Under the pieces are notes generated by a model. The model had not been told where the DNA came from, ran no database searches, and saw only the letters and a program-made list of their open reading frames with translations. Shown here one piece after another: positions 34,867 through 42,835 of a stretch of 64,000 bases of DNA (within the stretch, counting starts at the first letter, position 1; each line of letters opens with the position of its first letter). The translations under genes were made by a program, and so were the position numbers. The DNA is from an uncultured Helicobacteraceae bacterium (lineage in GTDB: Bacteria > Campylobacterota > Campylobacteria > Campylobacterales > Helicobacteraceae): assembly GCA_910578285.1 (NCBI GenBank), contig CAJTQL010000014.1, positions 1 through 64,000 on the forward strand, in the 5' to 3' direction.

Positions 34867-35694
34867 ATGCAGGTTGGAATCGTTGGGCTTGGGCTGATGG
34901 GCGGCTCTTTAGGGCTTGCGCTCCGTGAGACAAAGATGTTCAAGAGTATTATTGGGCTCGACATGAATTCTTTGCATGAGCAACAAGCACTCTCACTTGG
35001 ATTGATTGATGAGATTGCAGATTTTGAGACAATTAGAGAATGTGATGTCATTGTTCTTGCTGTCCCTGTGAGCGCGATTGTGCAGATTCTGCAAAGCTTG
35101 CCGCCGCTGCGTACGCACACAACGCTCATCGATTTTGGCAGCACGAAAGAGCAGATTGTCCGCGTGCTGCCTCAAGTGATTGCGCGCAACTATGTTCCTG
35201 CGCACCCGATGTGTGGCACAGAACACAGCGGACCAAAAGCGGCGTTTAAGGAGCTCTACCACAACAAGCTCATGATTATGTTTGATGGGCTTGATAGCGG
35301 TGAGCTGCAAAGGACGCTCGCCAAAGAAATGTTCATCGCACTTGGAATGCAAATTGTCCACATGCCGCTTGCCGAACATGACCACCACGCTGCCTATATC
35401 AGCCATTTGCCTCATATCATTAGCTTTGCTCTTGCTAACGCCATTTTGCAACAAGAAGATTTCAAAAACATTCTCGCGCTTGCTGGAGGCGGATTTCGCG
35501 GAATGGTGCGCCTTGCAAATAGCTCTGCGCGTATGTGGACGGATATTGCCGAGCAAAATCAACAAAATCTGCTACAAAGTATGCAAAATTTTGAGCAAGA
35601 AATGCGCAAGGCAGAAAAAATGATTCAAGAAAGTCGATGGGACGAATTTTTTGAATGGATTGAGCAAGCAAATAGAATCCATAGAATTTTTTAG
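34867..35694 (+). CDS. tyrA: Prephenate dehydrogenase
   Basis: This 275-residue NAD(P)-dependent enzyme makes 4-hydroxyphenylpyruvate for tyrosine. The nucleotide motif is VGIVGLGLMGGSLG (residues 3-16), followed by the active-site region HPMCGTEHSGPKAA and AEHDHHAAYISHLPH. No chorismate mutase or C-terminal ACT domain is present, so it is the short monofunctional form. The weak site AAGG precedes the ATG. A 250-base gap follows before the chemoreceptor. Confidence 0.95.
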   Translation: MQVGIVGLGLMGGSLGLALRETKMFKSIIGLDMNSLHEQQALSLGLIDEIADFETIRECDVIVLAVPVSAIVQILQSLPPLRTHTTLIDFGSTKEQIVRVLPQVIARNYVPAHPMCGTEHSGPKAAFKELYHNKLMIMFDGLDSGELQRTLAKEMFIALGMQIVHMPLAEHDHHAAYISHLPHIISFALANAILQQEDFKNILALAGGGFRGMVRLANSSARMWTDIAEQNQQNLLQSMQNFEQEMRKAEKMIQESRWDEFFEWIEQANRIHRIF

Positions 35695-35851
35695 ATTTTA
35701 TTTGCTATCATTTTATCTTTTTTATAATTCTATTTCCTCCAATTCCTCCAAAATAACTTTCAATTCTTGTCCGCGATGTCAGCTTTGTTTTCAAATGATT
35801 ACAAAATGTAACAAGCTCTGCGATTTGGAAATATTTAAGCATTATTTAAGC

Positions 35852-35861
35852 GGGGGGGGGG
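35852..35861 (+). repeat. Poly-G tract (10 G) upstream of a chemoreceptor gene
   Basis: Ten consecutive G's lie in the tyrA-chemoreceptor gap, 85 bases upstream of the chemoreceptor ATG and about 55 bases upstream of its TATAAT. This is the only homopolymer run of this kind noticed in the window. In Helicobacter and Campylobacter, G tracts of 8 or more change length by slipped-strand pairing and cause phase variation; intergenic tracts alter promoter strength. Confidence 0.9.
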
Positions 35862-35916
35862 ATTTGTGGTAGTATGTTTGTTGAAGAAAATAAGTCATGG
35901 GTAGCTGCAATTTTTT

Positions 35917-35940
35917 TATAATTGATAAATCTCAAGGAGG
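35917..35940 (+). promoter_or_regulatory. Promoter -10 box and ribosome site of the chemoreceptor
   Basis: TATAAT at 35917-35922 follows a run of T's. AAGGAGG at 35934-35940 lies 5 bases before the ATG at 35946, which decides that start over the ATG at 35922, since 35922 falls inside the -10 box. No -35 box is evident. Confidence 0.6.
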
Positions 35941-35945
35941 TGGCG

Positions 35946-38054
35946 ATGTTTAGTCGTTTTAGACTTGGTACCAAAATCACAATCGTTGTGAGCTTGATTG
36001 TCTTCTTTGTGATGTTGACTTTAACGTTTGTTGTCAGTTATCAGGTTAGCACGATTCTTGAACGTGAGTCGTATAAACTCCTTACCGCCGCCAATTTGCG
36101 TTCAATAAACAAGCTCGAAACGGCAACATCTGAAGCTTTTATGGCGGTAGAAACCGCAGCGAGCATTACAAATACACTCGTTAAAAATAATGGCACAATT
36201 GAATATGGAGTTTTTGAAGAAATCGCTGAAAGTATGCTCGATGCGAGTCGCTATGGAATGTTTTCTTATCTCTATATCCCGGGGGATTCTTCCCATGCAA
36301 GAGAAGCAAAGCTTGCAAACCAAATGGAATTTATTTTGCCCAATGGTGAATTTATGATACTTGCCAACGATTCCGACTTGGAAAATAAAGGAGGGATTCG
36401 GGTTGTGCAAGCCGATATAGACATCATCAAATTACCCTCATTGCAACATGCCTTGCAAACAAAAACACTCTCTTTTGGACACCCCATCTTTTTTGAAATA
36501 GGTGGGATAAGGATTTTTGGTGCAAATATTGTTGCGCCGATTATGGATAGGAATAATCAAATTTTAGGCGTTTTGGGTATGATTATCGACTTAAAAAATG
36601 TCTCTGAAAGCATCCTTAGTCCAGAGCAATCCATCTTTAAAGATGATAGACGATTCTTAGTTGCTGAAGATGGCATCATTCTTATGCACAAGGATCCGAG
36701 CTTCGTTGGAGTGGGCTTGATGGAGAAGAATTCACAAGATTCAGCAAAAGACATACTCGATATCATTCAAGCAGGAGAGACAAAAGTTATTCAATATGTT
36801 GCGCCAGATGGTATTGATTATTATGCAGGAATCACGCATTATACATTATGGAATACTATCCAATCGCGTTGGTCTCTTGTTACTGTTGTGCCAACAGATG
36901 TTGTTTTTGCTCCATTGTTTGGCATCAAGCTTATCATCATTGTCTCGGCGTTCCTTTCCCTCATTTTTATCAGTTTTGCCGTGTGGTTCTATGCGAAACG
37001 TTACATTACAAGACGACTTAAAGTTCTTTCTGGTTTGTTAGTCAACTTCTTTAGATATGTCAAACATGAAGTCGAAAAAGCACCGCAGCCTGCTATCATT
37101 GTTGCTGAAGATGAGATTGGAAGTATGGGTATGCTCATCAATGAAAATATCATCGAAACACAAAAAAGCTTGGAACAAGATGATAATATGATTCATCAAA
37201 TTGTTGAGATTGTAAAAGAGCTTGAAGCGGGAAATCTAACGATTCATATTACATGCGACCCTTATAGCCCACAGCTTCTTGAGCTCAAAAATATTTTCAA
37301 TCATATGATGGGAACATTGCAAGAGAAAATTGGTTCTGACCTGAATATTATTAGCAAATGCCTCAATGATTATGAAGATTTTGATTTTACATCAAAGATT
37401 GAGAATGCAAAAGGAAATATTGAGATTGCTATCAATAAGCTCGGCAAGGAAATTTGCAAAATGTTGCTCACGTCATCTTCGTTTGCCCAAAGTCTCAATA
37501 GCTCAAGTCAATCGCTCGAAGAATTTGCTGATAAATTGATGCAAGCAAGCTATATCCAAGCTGACAAACTCGAAGAGAGTTCGGCAATTACATATCGCGT
37601 AAACGAATCGATGCAATCCATTAGTGATAGGACGATGGAGATTACCAAACAGACAGAGGATATAAAAAATGTCGTGGGTATCATCAAAGATATTGCCGAC
37701 CAAACCAATCTCCTTGCACTCAATGCTGCCATAGAAGCTGCAAGAGCTGGGGAACATGGTAGAGGTTTTGCTGTTGTGGCTGATGAGGTGCGCAAGCTTG
37801 CAGAACGCACAAGTAAATCATTGAATGAGATTGATGCAAATGTCAATATTTTGGTTCAAGGCATCAATCAGATTAGCGAAGCAATGCAGGAACAAACATC
37901 GGGTGTGCACGGAATCAACGATTCGATTGGGCAGCTCAAAGTCATCACTGATGAAAATACGATGGTTGCAGACAAGACCAACACGCTCGCCAAAGAGGTC
38001 AATTCGATTGCCGAAGAAATCGCAGAGGACAGCAATAAAAAGAAATTTACCTAA
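35946..38054 (+). CDS. Methyl-accepting chemotaxis protein with a large periplasmic Cache-type sensor
   Basis: This 702-residue transmembrane chemoreceptor has TM1 at about residues 9-31, a periplasmic region of about 295 residues that looks like a double Cache (FGHPIFFEIGGIRIFGANIVAPI; LVAEDGIILMHKDPSFVG) and TM2 at about 327-347. A long HAMP-like and helical linker leads to the signalling hairpin with the highly conserved DQTNLLALNAAIEAARAGEHGRGFAVVADEVR near residues 585-616. The C-terminus (EDSNKKKFT) has no CheR-binding pentapeptide. The signalling domain is shorter on the return helix than in E. coli receptors. The ligand is unknown. Base composition is more AT-rich than flanking genes, and a G10 tract lies upstream. 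Confidence 0.93.
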   Translation: MFSRFRLGTKITIVVSLIVFFVMLTLTFVVSYQVSTILERESYKLLTAANLRSINKLETATSEAFMAVETAASITNTLVKNNGTIEYGVFEEIAESMLDASRYGMFSYLYIPGDSSHAREAKLANQMEFILPNGEFMILANDSDLENKGGIRVVQADIDIIKLPSLQHALQTKTLSFGHPIFFEIGGIRIFGANIVAPIMDRNNQILGVLGMIIDLKNVSESILSPEQSIFKDDRRFLVAEDGIILMHKDPSFVGVGLMEKNSQDSAKDILDIIQAGETKVIQYVAPDGIDYYAGITHYTLWNTIQSRWSLVTVVPTDVVFAPLFGIKLIIIVSAFLSLIFISFAVWFYAKRYITRRLKVLSGLLVNFFRYVKHEVEKAPQPAIIVAEDEIGSMGMLINENIIETQKSLEQDDNMIHQIVEIVKELEAGNLTIHITCDPYSPQLLELKNIFNHMMGTLQEKIGSDLNIISKCLNDYEDFDFTSKIENAKGNIEIAINKLGKEICKMLLTSSSFAQSLNSSSQSLEEFADKLMQASYIQADKLEESSAITYRVNESMQSISDRTMEITKQTEDIKNVVGIIKDIADQTNLLALNAAIEAARAGEHGRGFAVVADEVRKLAERTSKSLNEIDANVNILVQGINQISEAMQEQTSGVHGINDSIGQLKVITDENTMVADKTNTLAKEVNSIAEEIAEDSNKKKFT

Positions 38055-38128
38055 TGCGTGTGATTAATAATAATTTAATGGTATTTATATTACATTATTT
38101 ATTTGAAATCTATTGAAGGAGATAAGAT

Positions 38129-38977
38129 ATGGCAAAGCAAATTGTCATTCGTCCCGAAGAGGCGAACCCTGAAGACGCGTTTAAGAAAGATGGACGCTTG
38201 AAGAGAGATTTTTACGAAGAAGAGATTCGTAAGCTGCAAATTGAACTTGTGAAGCTACAAAATTGGGTCAAGGCAAACAAGAAAAATGTCATCATCATCA
38301 TGGAAGGACGTGATGGCGCGGGCAAAGGTGGGACAATCCGTTCGGTTACAGAACATCTTAATCCTCGCGGTTGTCGTGTTGTTGCGTTGCCTGCACCAAG
38401 CGATGTTGAGCGCACACAATGGTATTTCCAACGCTACATTAGCAGCCTTCCTAATGGCGGCGAGATTGTGTTCTATGACCGCAGTTGGTATAACCGCGCA
38501 GGTGTCGAACGCGTGCTTGGTTTTTGTACAGCCGAGCAATATAAAGAATTTTTGTATCAAGTGCCAAACCTTGAGCAAATGTTGCTAGGAAGTGGATTCT
38601 TATTGTTCAAGTATTTTCTTGATGTCGGACAAGATGAGCAGCTTTTCCGCATTGAACGGCGCAAAACCGACCCATTGCGCATGTGGAAGCTTAGCCCTGT
38701 CGATGAAAAATCACTCGGGCTTTGGGACGAATACACAGAAGCATTCCAAAAAATGTTTTCACGCACGCACACTCCCTATGCGCCATGGGTGATTGTTGAT
38801 TCTAACGACAAAAAACGCGCGCGTATCAATCTTGCACGCGATTTGCTCTCGCGCATTGATTATACCGACAAAGACCAATCGAATGTTTGCTTGCTTGCTG
38901 ACCCAAGCATTGTAACGCGTTATTCGCAAGGATATAGCAGCAAAGCAAGCAGCAAGAAGAAAGACAAAAAGAAATAA
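38129..38977 (+). CDS. ppk2: Polyphosphate kinase 2
   Basis: This 282-residue PPK2-family kinase transfers phosphate between polyphosphate and nucleoside di- or monophosphates. Walker A GRDGAGKGG is at residues 60-68, the lid segment RGCRVVALPAPSDVERTQWYFQRY follows, and Walker B is VFYDRSWYNRAGVERV. It is a single-domain class I type by length. A Lys-rich tail (KKKDKKK) ends the protein. The ribosome site AAGGAG is strong. It stands alone, 74 bases after the chemoreceptor and convergent with the pseudopilin operon, with only one base between the stops. Confidence 0.95.
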   Translation: MAKQIVIRPEEANPEDAFKKDGRLKRDFYEEEIRKLQIELVKLQNWVKANKKNVIIIMEGRDGAGKGGTIRSVTEHLNPRGCRVVALPAPSDVERTQWYFQRYISSLPNGGEIVFYDRSWYNRAGVERVLGFCTAEQYKEFLYQVPNLEQMLLGSGFLLFKYFLDVGQDEQLFRIERRKTDPLRMWKLSPVDEKSLGLWDEYTEAFQKMFSRTHTPYAPWVIVDSNDKKRARINLARDLLSRIDYTDKDQSNVCLLADPSIVTRYSQGYSSKASSKKKDKKK

Positions 38978-38978
38978 G

Positions 38979-39371
38979 TTACTCTAGCCCATCGCAATCG
39001 CCATTGCAGCGGAGCTGATAGTTCTCTGCAATGCGTTCAAATGCGAAGCTTCCTTTTTTGTCCCCCGCCTGAAATTGCAGTGTTTTGTTTTCATACCATA
39101 GCTTGCAGTTTGTTTGGCGAAAAGATATATTATGTGCGAGTGTTGCCATATTTGGGGGATTTTGTGCTTTGTGTAGCAAGAAATCTTGAGTTTGGGTTTT
39201 GGCAAAATTCGAGCTTAGAATCTGCACAGAATGTTTGATTTTTTGCAAGCAGAGCGATTGTTGTCCAAACGAGATGCGTGGCAGCGCGAGTGTTGCGAGG
39301 ATAGAGAGCACAACAATGATGAGCAGAATCTCAAGAGTGCTAAACGCACCTAGTTTAGAACACGATGCCAT
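38979..39371 (-). CDS. Pseudopilin-like protein, Cys-rich (second of pair)
   Basis: This 130-residue protein has a type IV prepilin-like N-terminus: a short leader MASCSKLGA, then FSTLEILLIIVVLSILATLALPRI. Predicted processing is before Phe, with Ala rather than Gly at -1; Glu is kept at +5. The mature part is short and has four Cys in its second half (QTNCKLW; LRCNGDCDGLE), suggesting disulfides. The ATG at 39371 overlaps the end of the upstream pseudopilin gene by 17 bases, so it is translationally coupled; a longer N-terminal reading is rejected because it overlaps that gene. No secretion ATPase, secretin or prepilin peptidase is in the window. Confidence 0.72.
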   Translation of the reverse strand: MASCSKLGAFSTLEILLIIVVLSILATLALPRISFGQQSLCLQKIKHSVQILSSNFAKTQTQDFLLHKAQNPPNMATLAHNISFRQTNCKLWYENKTLQFQAGDKKGSFAFERIAENYQLRCNGDCDGLE

Positions 39372-39846
39372 AGCCTGATAGATTGAGCGTTTGCGAATAG
39401 ATTCCGCCTTGTTGCGAAAACATACGATGGAGCGTGCTGCATGAATCGCCATTTTGAATCGTGAGTTCCAAGATTCTATCGCCTACCTTGATGGCGTTTG
39501 CTACGTTGTCAGCAGGCGCGGTGGTGTAGGTAATCTGTGCACATGGCGTGTTTGCATTGTTTTTAAGTGTGCTTGCAATACTTGCGCCATTATCAACCCA
39601 ACGTGCACTATCAAGCTGCGCAGCTTGGCGAATGTCTGTGAAGTTTTCGCCAAGGCTTAGATAGAGTGCGGGCACGGCTTGTAGAATCGTGCCAATGTCG
39701 CTTTTAATTGCAACAGCAATAGCGTCTTCGCGGCTTGTCGCAAGACGTGGAATCGCAATAGACGCTAAAACCCCGAGAATAACGATGATGAATACGAGCT
39801 CAATCATCGTAAAGGATTCAAGATGTTTGTTGTCGCTAGCGTTCAT
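39355..39846 (-). CDS. Pseudopilin-like protein (first of pair)
   Basis: This 163-residue protein starts MNASDNKHLES, then FTMIELVFIIVILGVLASIAIPRLATSREDA, the class III signal of type IV pilins and type II pseudopilins. The residue before the predicted cleavage is Ser, not Gly; Phe at +1 and Glu at +5 are normal. Two Cys in the C-terminal half (NTPCAQITY; NGDSCSTLH) could form a disulfide. The start overlaps the META-domain gene by 11 bases and has no good ribosome site. Epsilonproteobacteria use a few pseudopilins for DNA uptake or secretion; a competence role is possible but not shown. Confidence 0.75.
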   Translation of the reverse strand: MNASDNKHLESFTMIELVFIIVILGVLASIAIPRLATSREDAIAVAIKSDIGTILQAVPALYLSLGENFTDIRQAAQLDSARWVDNGASIASTLKNNANTPCAQITYTTAPADNVANAIKVGDRILELTIQNGDSCSTLHRMFSQQGGIYSQTLNLSGYGIVF

Positions 39847-40321
39847 CGACAATGTCGCGTTCTTGTGGGCTAAGAGGTGCAAAAGTATCCACACGAACGA
39901 GTGTTGCTCGGATTTCGCCGCGCGCTAGTGAGAGTGTGTCGCCTTCAAGTTTTGCGATTGTTCCGCCGCCATCGGCAAAGAGTTTGATAAAGGAATCCTC
40001 GACTGCCATGCTTTCTGGTCCGCACATCTTGCGTGTCATTCCCACACCACCAAATTGAATATCATTGGTTTCTGATGAGATATAGTTGCCAAAAAATGCG
40101 TTGCAACCCGCGTTACCTGTGAAGCTGCCATCGTTGTTGAATATAACAAAGGCACCCTCATCTTTTGTGTAGCTGCGCATTGGAATGTTCGCGCTGCCAT
40201 TATGCAGTTGGGTGAGTTTCCATTTTTGCGCGAGCCATATTGGAAAGCTCGCAGAATTGTCGCCACAAGCAGAGAGTGAAAAAGCTATAGCCACTAAAAT
40301 TCCTATTGTTGATTTGTGCAT
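39836..40321 (-). CDS. META-domain lipoprotein (HslJ-like)
   Basis: This 161-residue protein has a lipoprotein signal (IAFSLSAC, Cys at about residue 19). The META domain follows: WKLTQL, then FNNDGSFTGNAGCNAFFGNY and the conserved MTRKMCG segment (GVGMTRKMCGPESMAVE). META proteins such as E. coli HslJ are envelope proteins linked to heat or antibiotic stress, with no known catalytic activity. The ribosome site AAGGAG is strong, 9 bases after the preceding lipoprotein gene. The C-terminal extension of about 20 residues beyond the domain overlaps the pseudopilin start. Confidence 0.85.
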   Translation of the reverse strand: MHKSTIGILVAIAFSLSACGDNSASFPIWLAQKWKLTQLHNGSANIPMRSYTKDEGAFVIFNNDGSFTGNAGCNAFFGNYISSETNDIQFGGVGMTRKMCGPESMAVEDSFIKLFADGGGTIAKLEGDTLSLARGEIRATLVRVDTFAPLSPQERDIVDER

Positions 40322-40330
40322 TGTTGCTCC

Positions 40331-40738
40331 TTATTCAATGATGAGCCATTCATAATCATTGTTGATAAATGTGCGCTCGAGTGTGAGCGCACCGCTTTCT
40401 TCGACATAGTCTTTATAGAAAACAAGCGTATAACTGACACGCATTGTGTCAGGGTCGATTGGTTCAATGTTGGTGATTCGAATGTCCTTGAGTCCGCCCT
40501 TTTTGAGTGTGGCAAACCGAGCAGGCAAGAGAATCGTATGGATTTTCTCTTGGTCTGTGATAGAGAGTTCGGGCTTTTGGGCGAATTGCTTGACATAATA
40601 GATGACATTTTCATCGCCCTCGCTGATTGCCATAAGATAGTCTTTGGCAACCGTTTCAGGCGGTCTTGGCGAATCAGCGCAACCACCGAGCAATAAAATG
40701 AATGCAAGAGTCAATGTGGCAAAATGGCGCCTTTTCAT
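40331..40738 (-). CDS. Small lipoprotein, DUF4878-like
   Basis: This 135-residue lipoprotein (signal ending LLLGGC) has a cystatin-like NTF2-type domain pattern: SPRPPETVAKDYLMAISEGDENVIYYV, then a C-terminal sheet region MRVSYTLVFYKDYVE and NNDYEWLIIE. It is a paralogue of the next gene upstream (similar TV..F/Y..A.S.GD and final W.V/I pattern), pointing to a local duplication. Function is unknown. The ribosome site is AAAGGAA; the gap to the upstream paralogue is 61 bases. Confidence 0.75.
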   Translation of the reverse strand: MKRRHFATLTLAFILLLGGCADSPRPPETVAKDYLMAISEGDENVIYYVKQFAQKPELSITDQEKIHTILLPARFATLKKGGLKDIRITNIEPIDPDTMRVSYTLVFYKDYVEESGALTLERTFINNDYEWLIIE

Positions 40739-40799
40739 TATCGATTCCTTTATCGCAAACTATCCTAGAGATTGTACCCAAAAAGCTTTAATTTTTACC

Positions 40800-41177
40800 C
40801 TAACGTAGCACATACCAACCCGAATCCTTTTGAAGCCAGAGTGAATCCTTGATTGTTTTGCCATTCTTGAATTGCACAGAGTAGAGAACCTTTGCACGAT
40901 TCCCAGTTTCTTGCACCGAATCGATTTGTACATTTGCCACACCTCCATTGTGTGTAGAAAGGCGCAAAAATTTGCGCATAAATGTTGGCACAATGACCTC
41001 TTTAATAAAAACAATCTCCTCAATATTGTTTCTATCGGCAATATGCAAATATTCCATCGCTTTGTCGCTATCACCGCTCGACATAGCGAGCACAAAATTT
41101 TGCGTAACACTCTGTGGTGTCGAACATGCGCTGCATATAAGGGCGAAGAACACGGGAATGGCAAGCTTCCATTTCAT
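40800..41177 (-). CDS. Small lipoprotein, DUF4878-like (operon head)
   Basis: This 125-residue lipoprotein has the lipobox ICSAC and a DUF4878-like body: SVTQNFVLAMSSGDSDKAMEYL, then AKVLYSVQFKNGK and SGWYVLR at the end. It shares the layout of the gene at 40331. It is the first gene of the five-gene operon (two DUF4878-like lipoproteins, a META lipoprotein and two pseudopilins), with an extended -10 promoter 26 bases upstream. The ribosome site is AAAGGGT. Cellular role unknown. Confidence 0.75.
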   Translation of the reverse strand: MKWKLAIPVFFALICSACSTPQSVTQNFVLAMSSGDSDKAMEYLHIADRNNIEEIVFIKEVIVPTFMRKFLRLSTHNGGVANVQIDSVQETGNRAKVLYSVQFKNGKTIKDSLWLQKDSGWYVLR

Positions 41178-41203
41178 TGTTGACCCTTTTGTGAAAATTC
41201 TAC

Positions 41204-41212
41204 ATTATACCA
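41204..41212 (-). promoter_or_regulatory. Extended -10 promoter of the lipoprotein/pseudopilin operon
   Basis: On the minus strand these bases read TGGTATAAT, a perfect TATAAT with the extended TGn. It is placed about 26 bases before the ATG at 41177 in an AT-rich divergent region shared with glnA. No -35 box is seen, as is common in this family. Confidence 0.65.
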
Positions 41213-41281
41213 TAAAAATAATGATTAGGTTGTTATACTTGGAAAAAGCTGAAAATTTTGCGCTATATTGGAATTCTGAAT

Positions 41282-41308
41282 AATCTTTAAGACGCTTAAG
41301 ATTATAAT
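41282..41308 (+). promoter_or_regulatory. glnA promoter with an inverted repeat against the -10 box
   Basis: TATAAT at 41303-41308 lies 30 bases before the glnA ATG. Immediately upstream, 41282-41303 forms an inverted repeat: AATCTT(T)AAG, a 3-base centre, CTTAAGATT. Its last base is the first base of the -10 box. A protein bound there would block RNA polymerase, so this is a good candidate operator for nitrogen control of glnA. Confidence 0.55.
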
Positions 41309-41337
41309 TTTGCCACTTTAACACCAAAGGATACCCG

Positions 41338-42789
41338 ATGAGACACGATATAGATTCCAAAGCAGTTGCCGAGTTTTTTGCCTTTTGCAAGGAAAACGAT
41401 GTAAAATTTATTGACTTTCGTTTTACCGACATCAAAGGTGTTTGGCATCACCTTGCATTTAGTGCAAACTCTGTCGATGAGGAGAGTTTTAAAGGCATTC
41501 CATTTGATGGGAGTTCGATTCCTGCGTGGCAACCCGTGAATAAAAGTGATATGATTCTTATTCCAGACCCTGTGCGCTATTTTCTTGACCCATTCACCGC
41601 CGATACAACCGTTGTTGTTTTTTGTGATATTTGGGATATTTACAAAAATGAGCCTTATGAGAAATGCCCACGTAGCATTGTCAAAAGGGCGCAGAAATAT
41701 TTACGAGAGCAAGGAATCGGTGATGTTGCCTATTTTGGACCAGAAAATGAATTTTTTGTCTTTGATTCAATCAAAATCAAAGACAATGTGAATTGTCAAT
41801 ATTATGAAATTGACACAGAAGAAGGTGAATGGAATCGTTCCACATCGTATGAAATTGATGGTTTTGGCAGAGGCGCAAACACAGGACATCGCCCGGGCAC
41901 AAAGGGTGGCTATTTTCCTGTACCACCTGTCGATTCGATGATGGATTTGCGCGCCGAAATGGTGCAAGTTCTCAATCAAGTGGGGCTCGAAACCTTTGTG
42001 GTACACCATGAGGTGGCGCAAGGGCAGGGCGAAATCGGCGTTAAGTTTGGTGATATACTCGAAGCCGCCGATAATGTGCAAAAGCTCAAATATGTTGTCA
42101 AAATGGTTGCGCAGCTGAATGGCAAAACGGCGACTTTCATGCCAAAACCTCTTTATGGCGACAATGGCAATGGCATGCATGTGCATACAAGCATTTGGAA
42201 AGGCGGCAAGAATCTCTTCGCAGGCAATAGCTATGAAGGATTGAGCGAGTTTGCGTTGCATTATCTTGGAGGTGTACTCAAGCATGCGCGCTCTCTTGCA
42301 GCATTCACCAATGCGAGCACCAACTCTTACAAACGGCTAATCCCCGGCTTTGAAGCGCCAAGCATTTTGACTTATTCAGCGCAAAACAGAAGTGCAAGCA
42401 TTAGAATCCCCTACAACAGCGGCGAAAAGGCAAAGCGCATGGAATTTCGATTTCCTGATAGCTCGGGCAATCCTTACCTCGCTTTTGCATCTATGCTCAT
42501 GGCAGGAATCGATGGAATCCAAAACAAAATCGACCCCGGCACACCAATGGATATCAATCTCTTTAAGCTCACGCTTGATGAAATTCGCGAAAAGGGCATT
42601 AAGCAACTCCCCCATACTTTGCGCAGTGCGATTGAAGAAATGCTCGCTGATAGAGATTTTTTGAAAAAAGGCGATGTGTTTAGTGAGGAGTTTATTCAGA
42701 CCTATAAAACCTACAAATTTGAAACAGAAATCTGGCCTTGGGAAGCGCGCCCGCACCCCTTTGAGTTTATCACCACATACAGCTGCTAG
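41338..42789 (+). CDS. glnA: Glutamine synthetase, type I
   Basis: This 483-residue enzyme makes glutamine from glutamate, ammonia and ATP as a dodecamer. Conserved blocks include FRFTDIKGVWHH, FDGSSIPAW, the metal-binding GPENEFFVFD, VAQGQGEIGVKF and NRSASIRIP. At the usual adenylylation site NLYDLP, this protein has NLFKLT with Phe409, so the enzyme cannot be modified on tyrosine there. The same replacement is known in H. pylori GlnA. The ribosome site AAAGGA is present. The gene is followed 46 bases later by gltBD, forming a GS-GOGAT unit. Confidence 0.97.
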   Translation: MRHDIDSKAVAEFFAFCKENDVKFIDFRFTDIKGVWHHLAFSANSVDEESFKGIPFDGSSIPAWQPVNKSDMILIPDPVRYFLDPFTADTTVVVFCDIWDIYKNEPYEKCPRSIVKRAQKYLREQGIGDVAYFGPENEFFVFDSIKIKDNVNCQYYEIDTEEGEWNRSTSYEIDGFGRGANTGHRPGTKGGYFPVPPVDSMMDLRAEMVQVLNQVGLETFVVHHEVAQGQGEIGVKFGDILEAADNVQKLKYVVKMVAQLNGKTATFMPKPLYGDNGNGMHVHTSIWKGGKNLFAGNSYEGLSEFALHYLGGVLKHARSLAAFTNASTNSYKRLIPGFEAPSILTYSAQNRSASIRIPYNSGEKAKRMEFRFPDSSGNPYLAFASMLMAGIDGIQNKIDPGTPMDINLFKLTLDEIREKGIKQLPHTLRSAIEEMLADRDFLKKGDVFSEEFIQTYKTYKFETEIWPWEARPHPFEFITTYSC

Positions 42790-42792
42790 AAT

Positions 42793-42816
42793 CTGCTCGC
42801 GCCTAAGGGCGCGCAG
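42793..42816 (+). promoter_or_regulatory. Hairpin between glnA and gltB
   Basis: CTG-(CT)-CGCGCC, a TAAG loop, then GGCGCG-CAG form a 9-bp stem with a 2-base bulge, 3 bases after the glnA stop. No T-run follows, so it is not a standard terminator. It could stabilise the glnA message or lower read-through into gltBD. Confidence 0.5.
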
Positions 42817-42835
42817 CCAAAACACGAGGAAAATA

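Noticed and set aside
35651..35872. 73-codon plus-strand frame containing the G10 tract
   Set aside because: It begins inside tyrA, has no ribosome site, and its sequence (Cys/Phe/Asn-rich) does not resemble a protein; the tract is best regarded as intergenic.
35898..35910. Sigma54-type promoter before the chemoreceptor
   Set aside because: GG and GC elements are separated by only 6 bases, not 10; a TATAAT box lies immediately downstream instead.
42674..42835. 54-codon extension of gltB into glnA
   Set aside because: It would move the catalytic Cys far from the propeptide junction; the ATG at 42836 has a ribosome site and gives a normal 25-residue propeptide.
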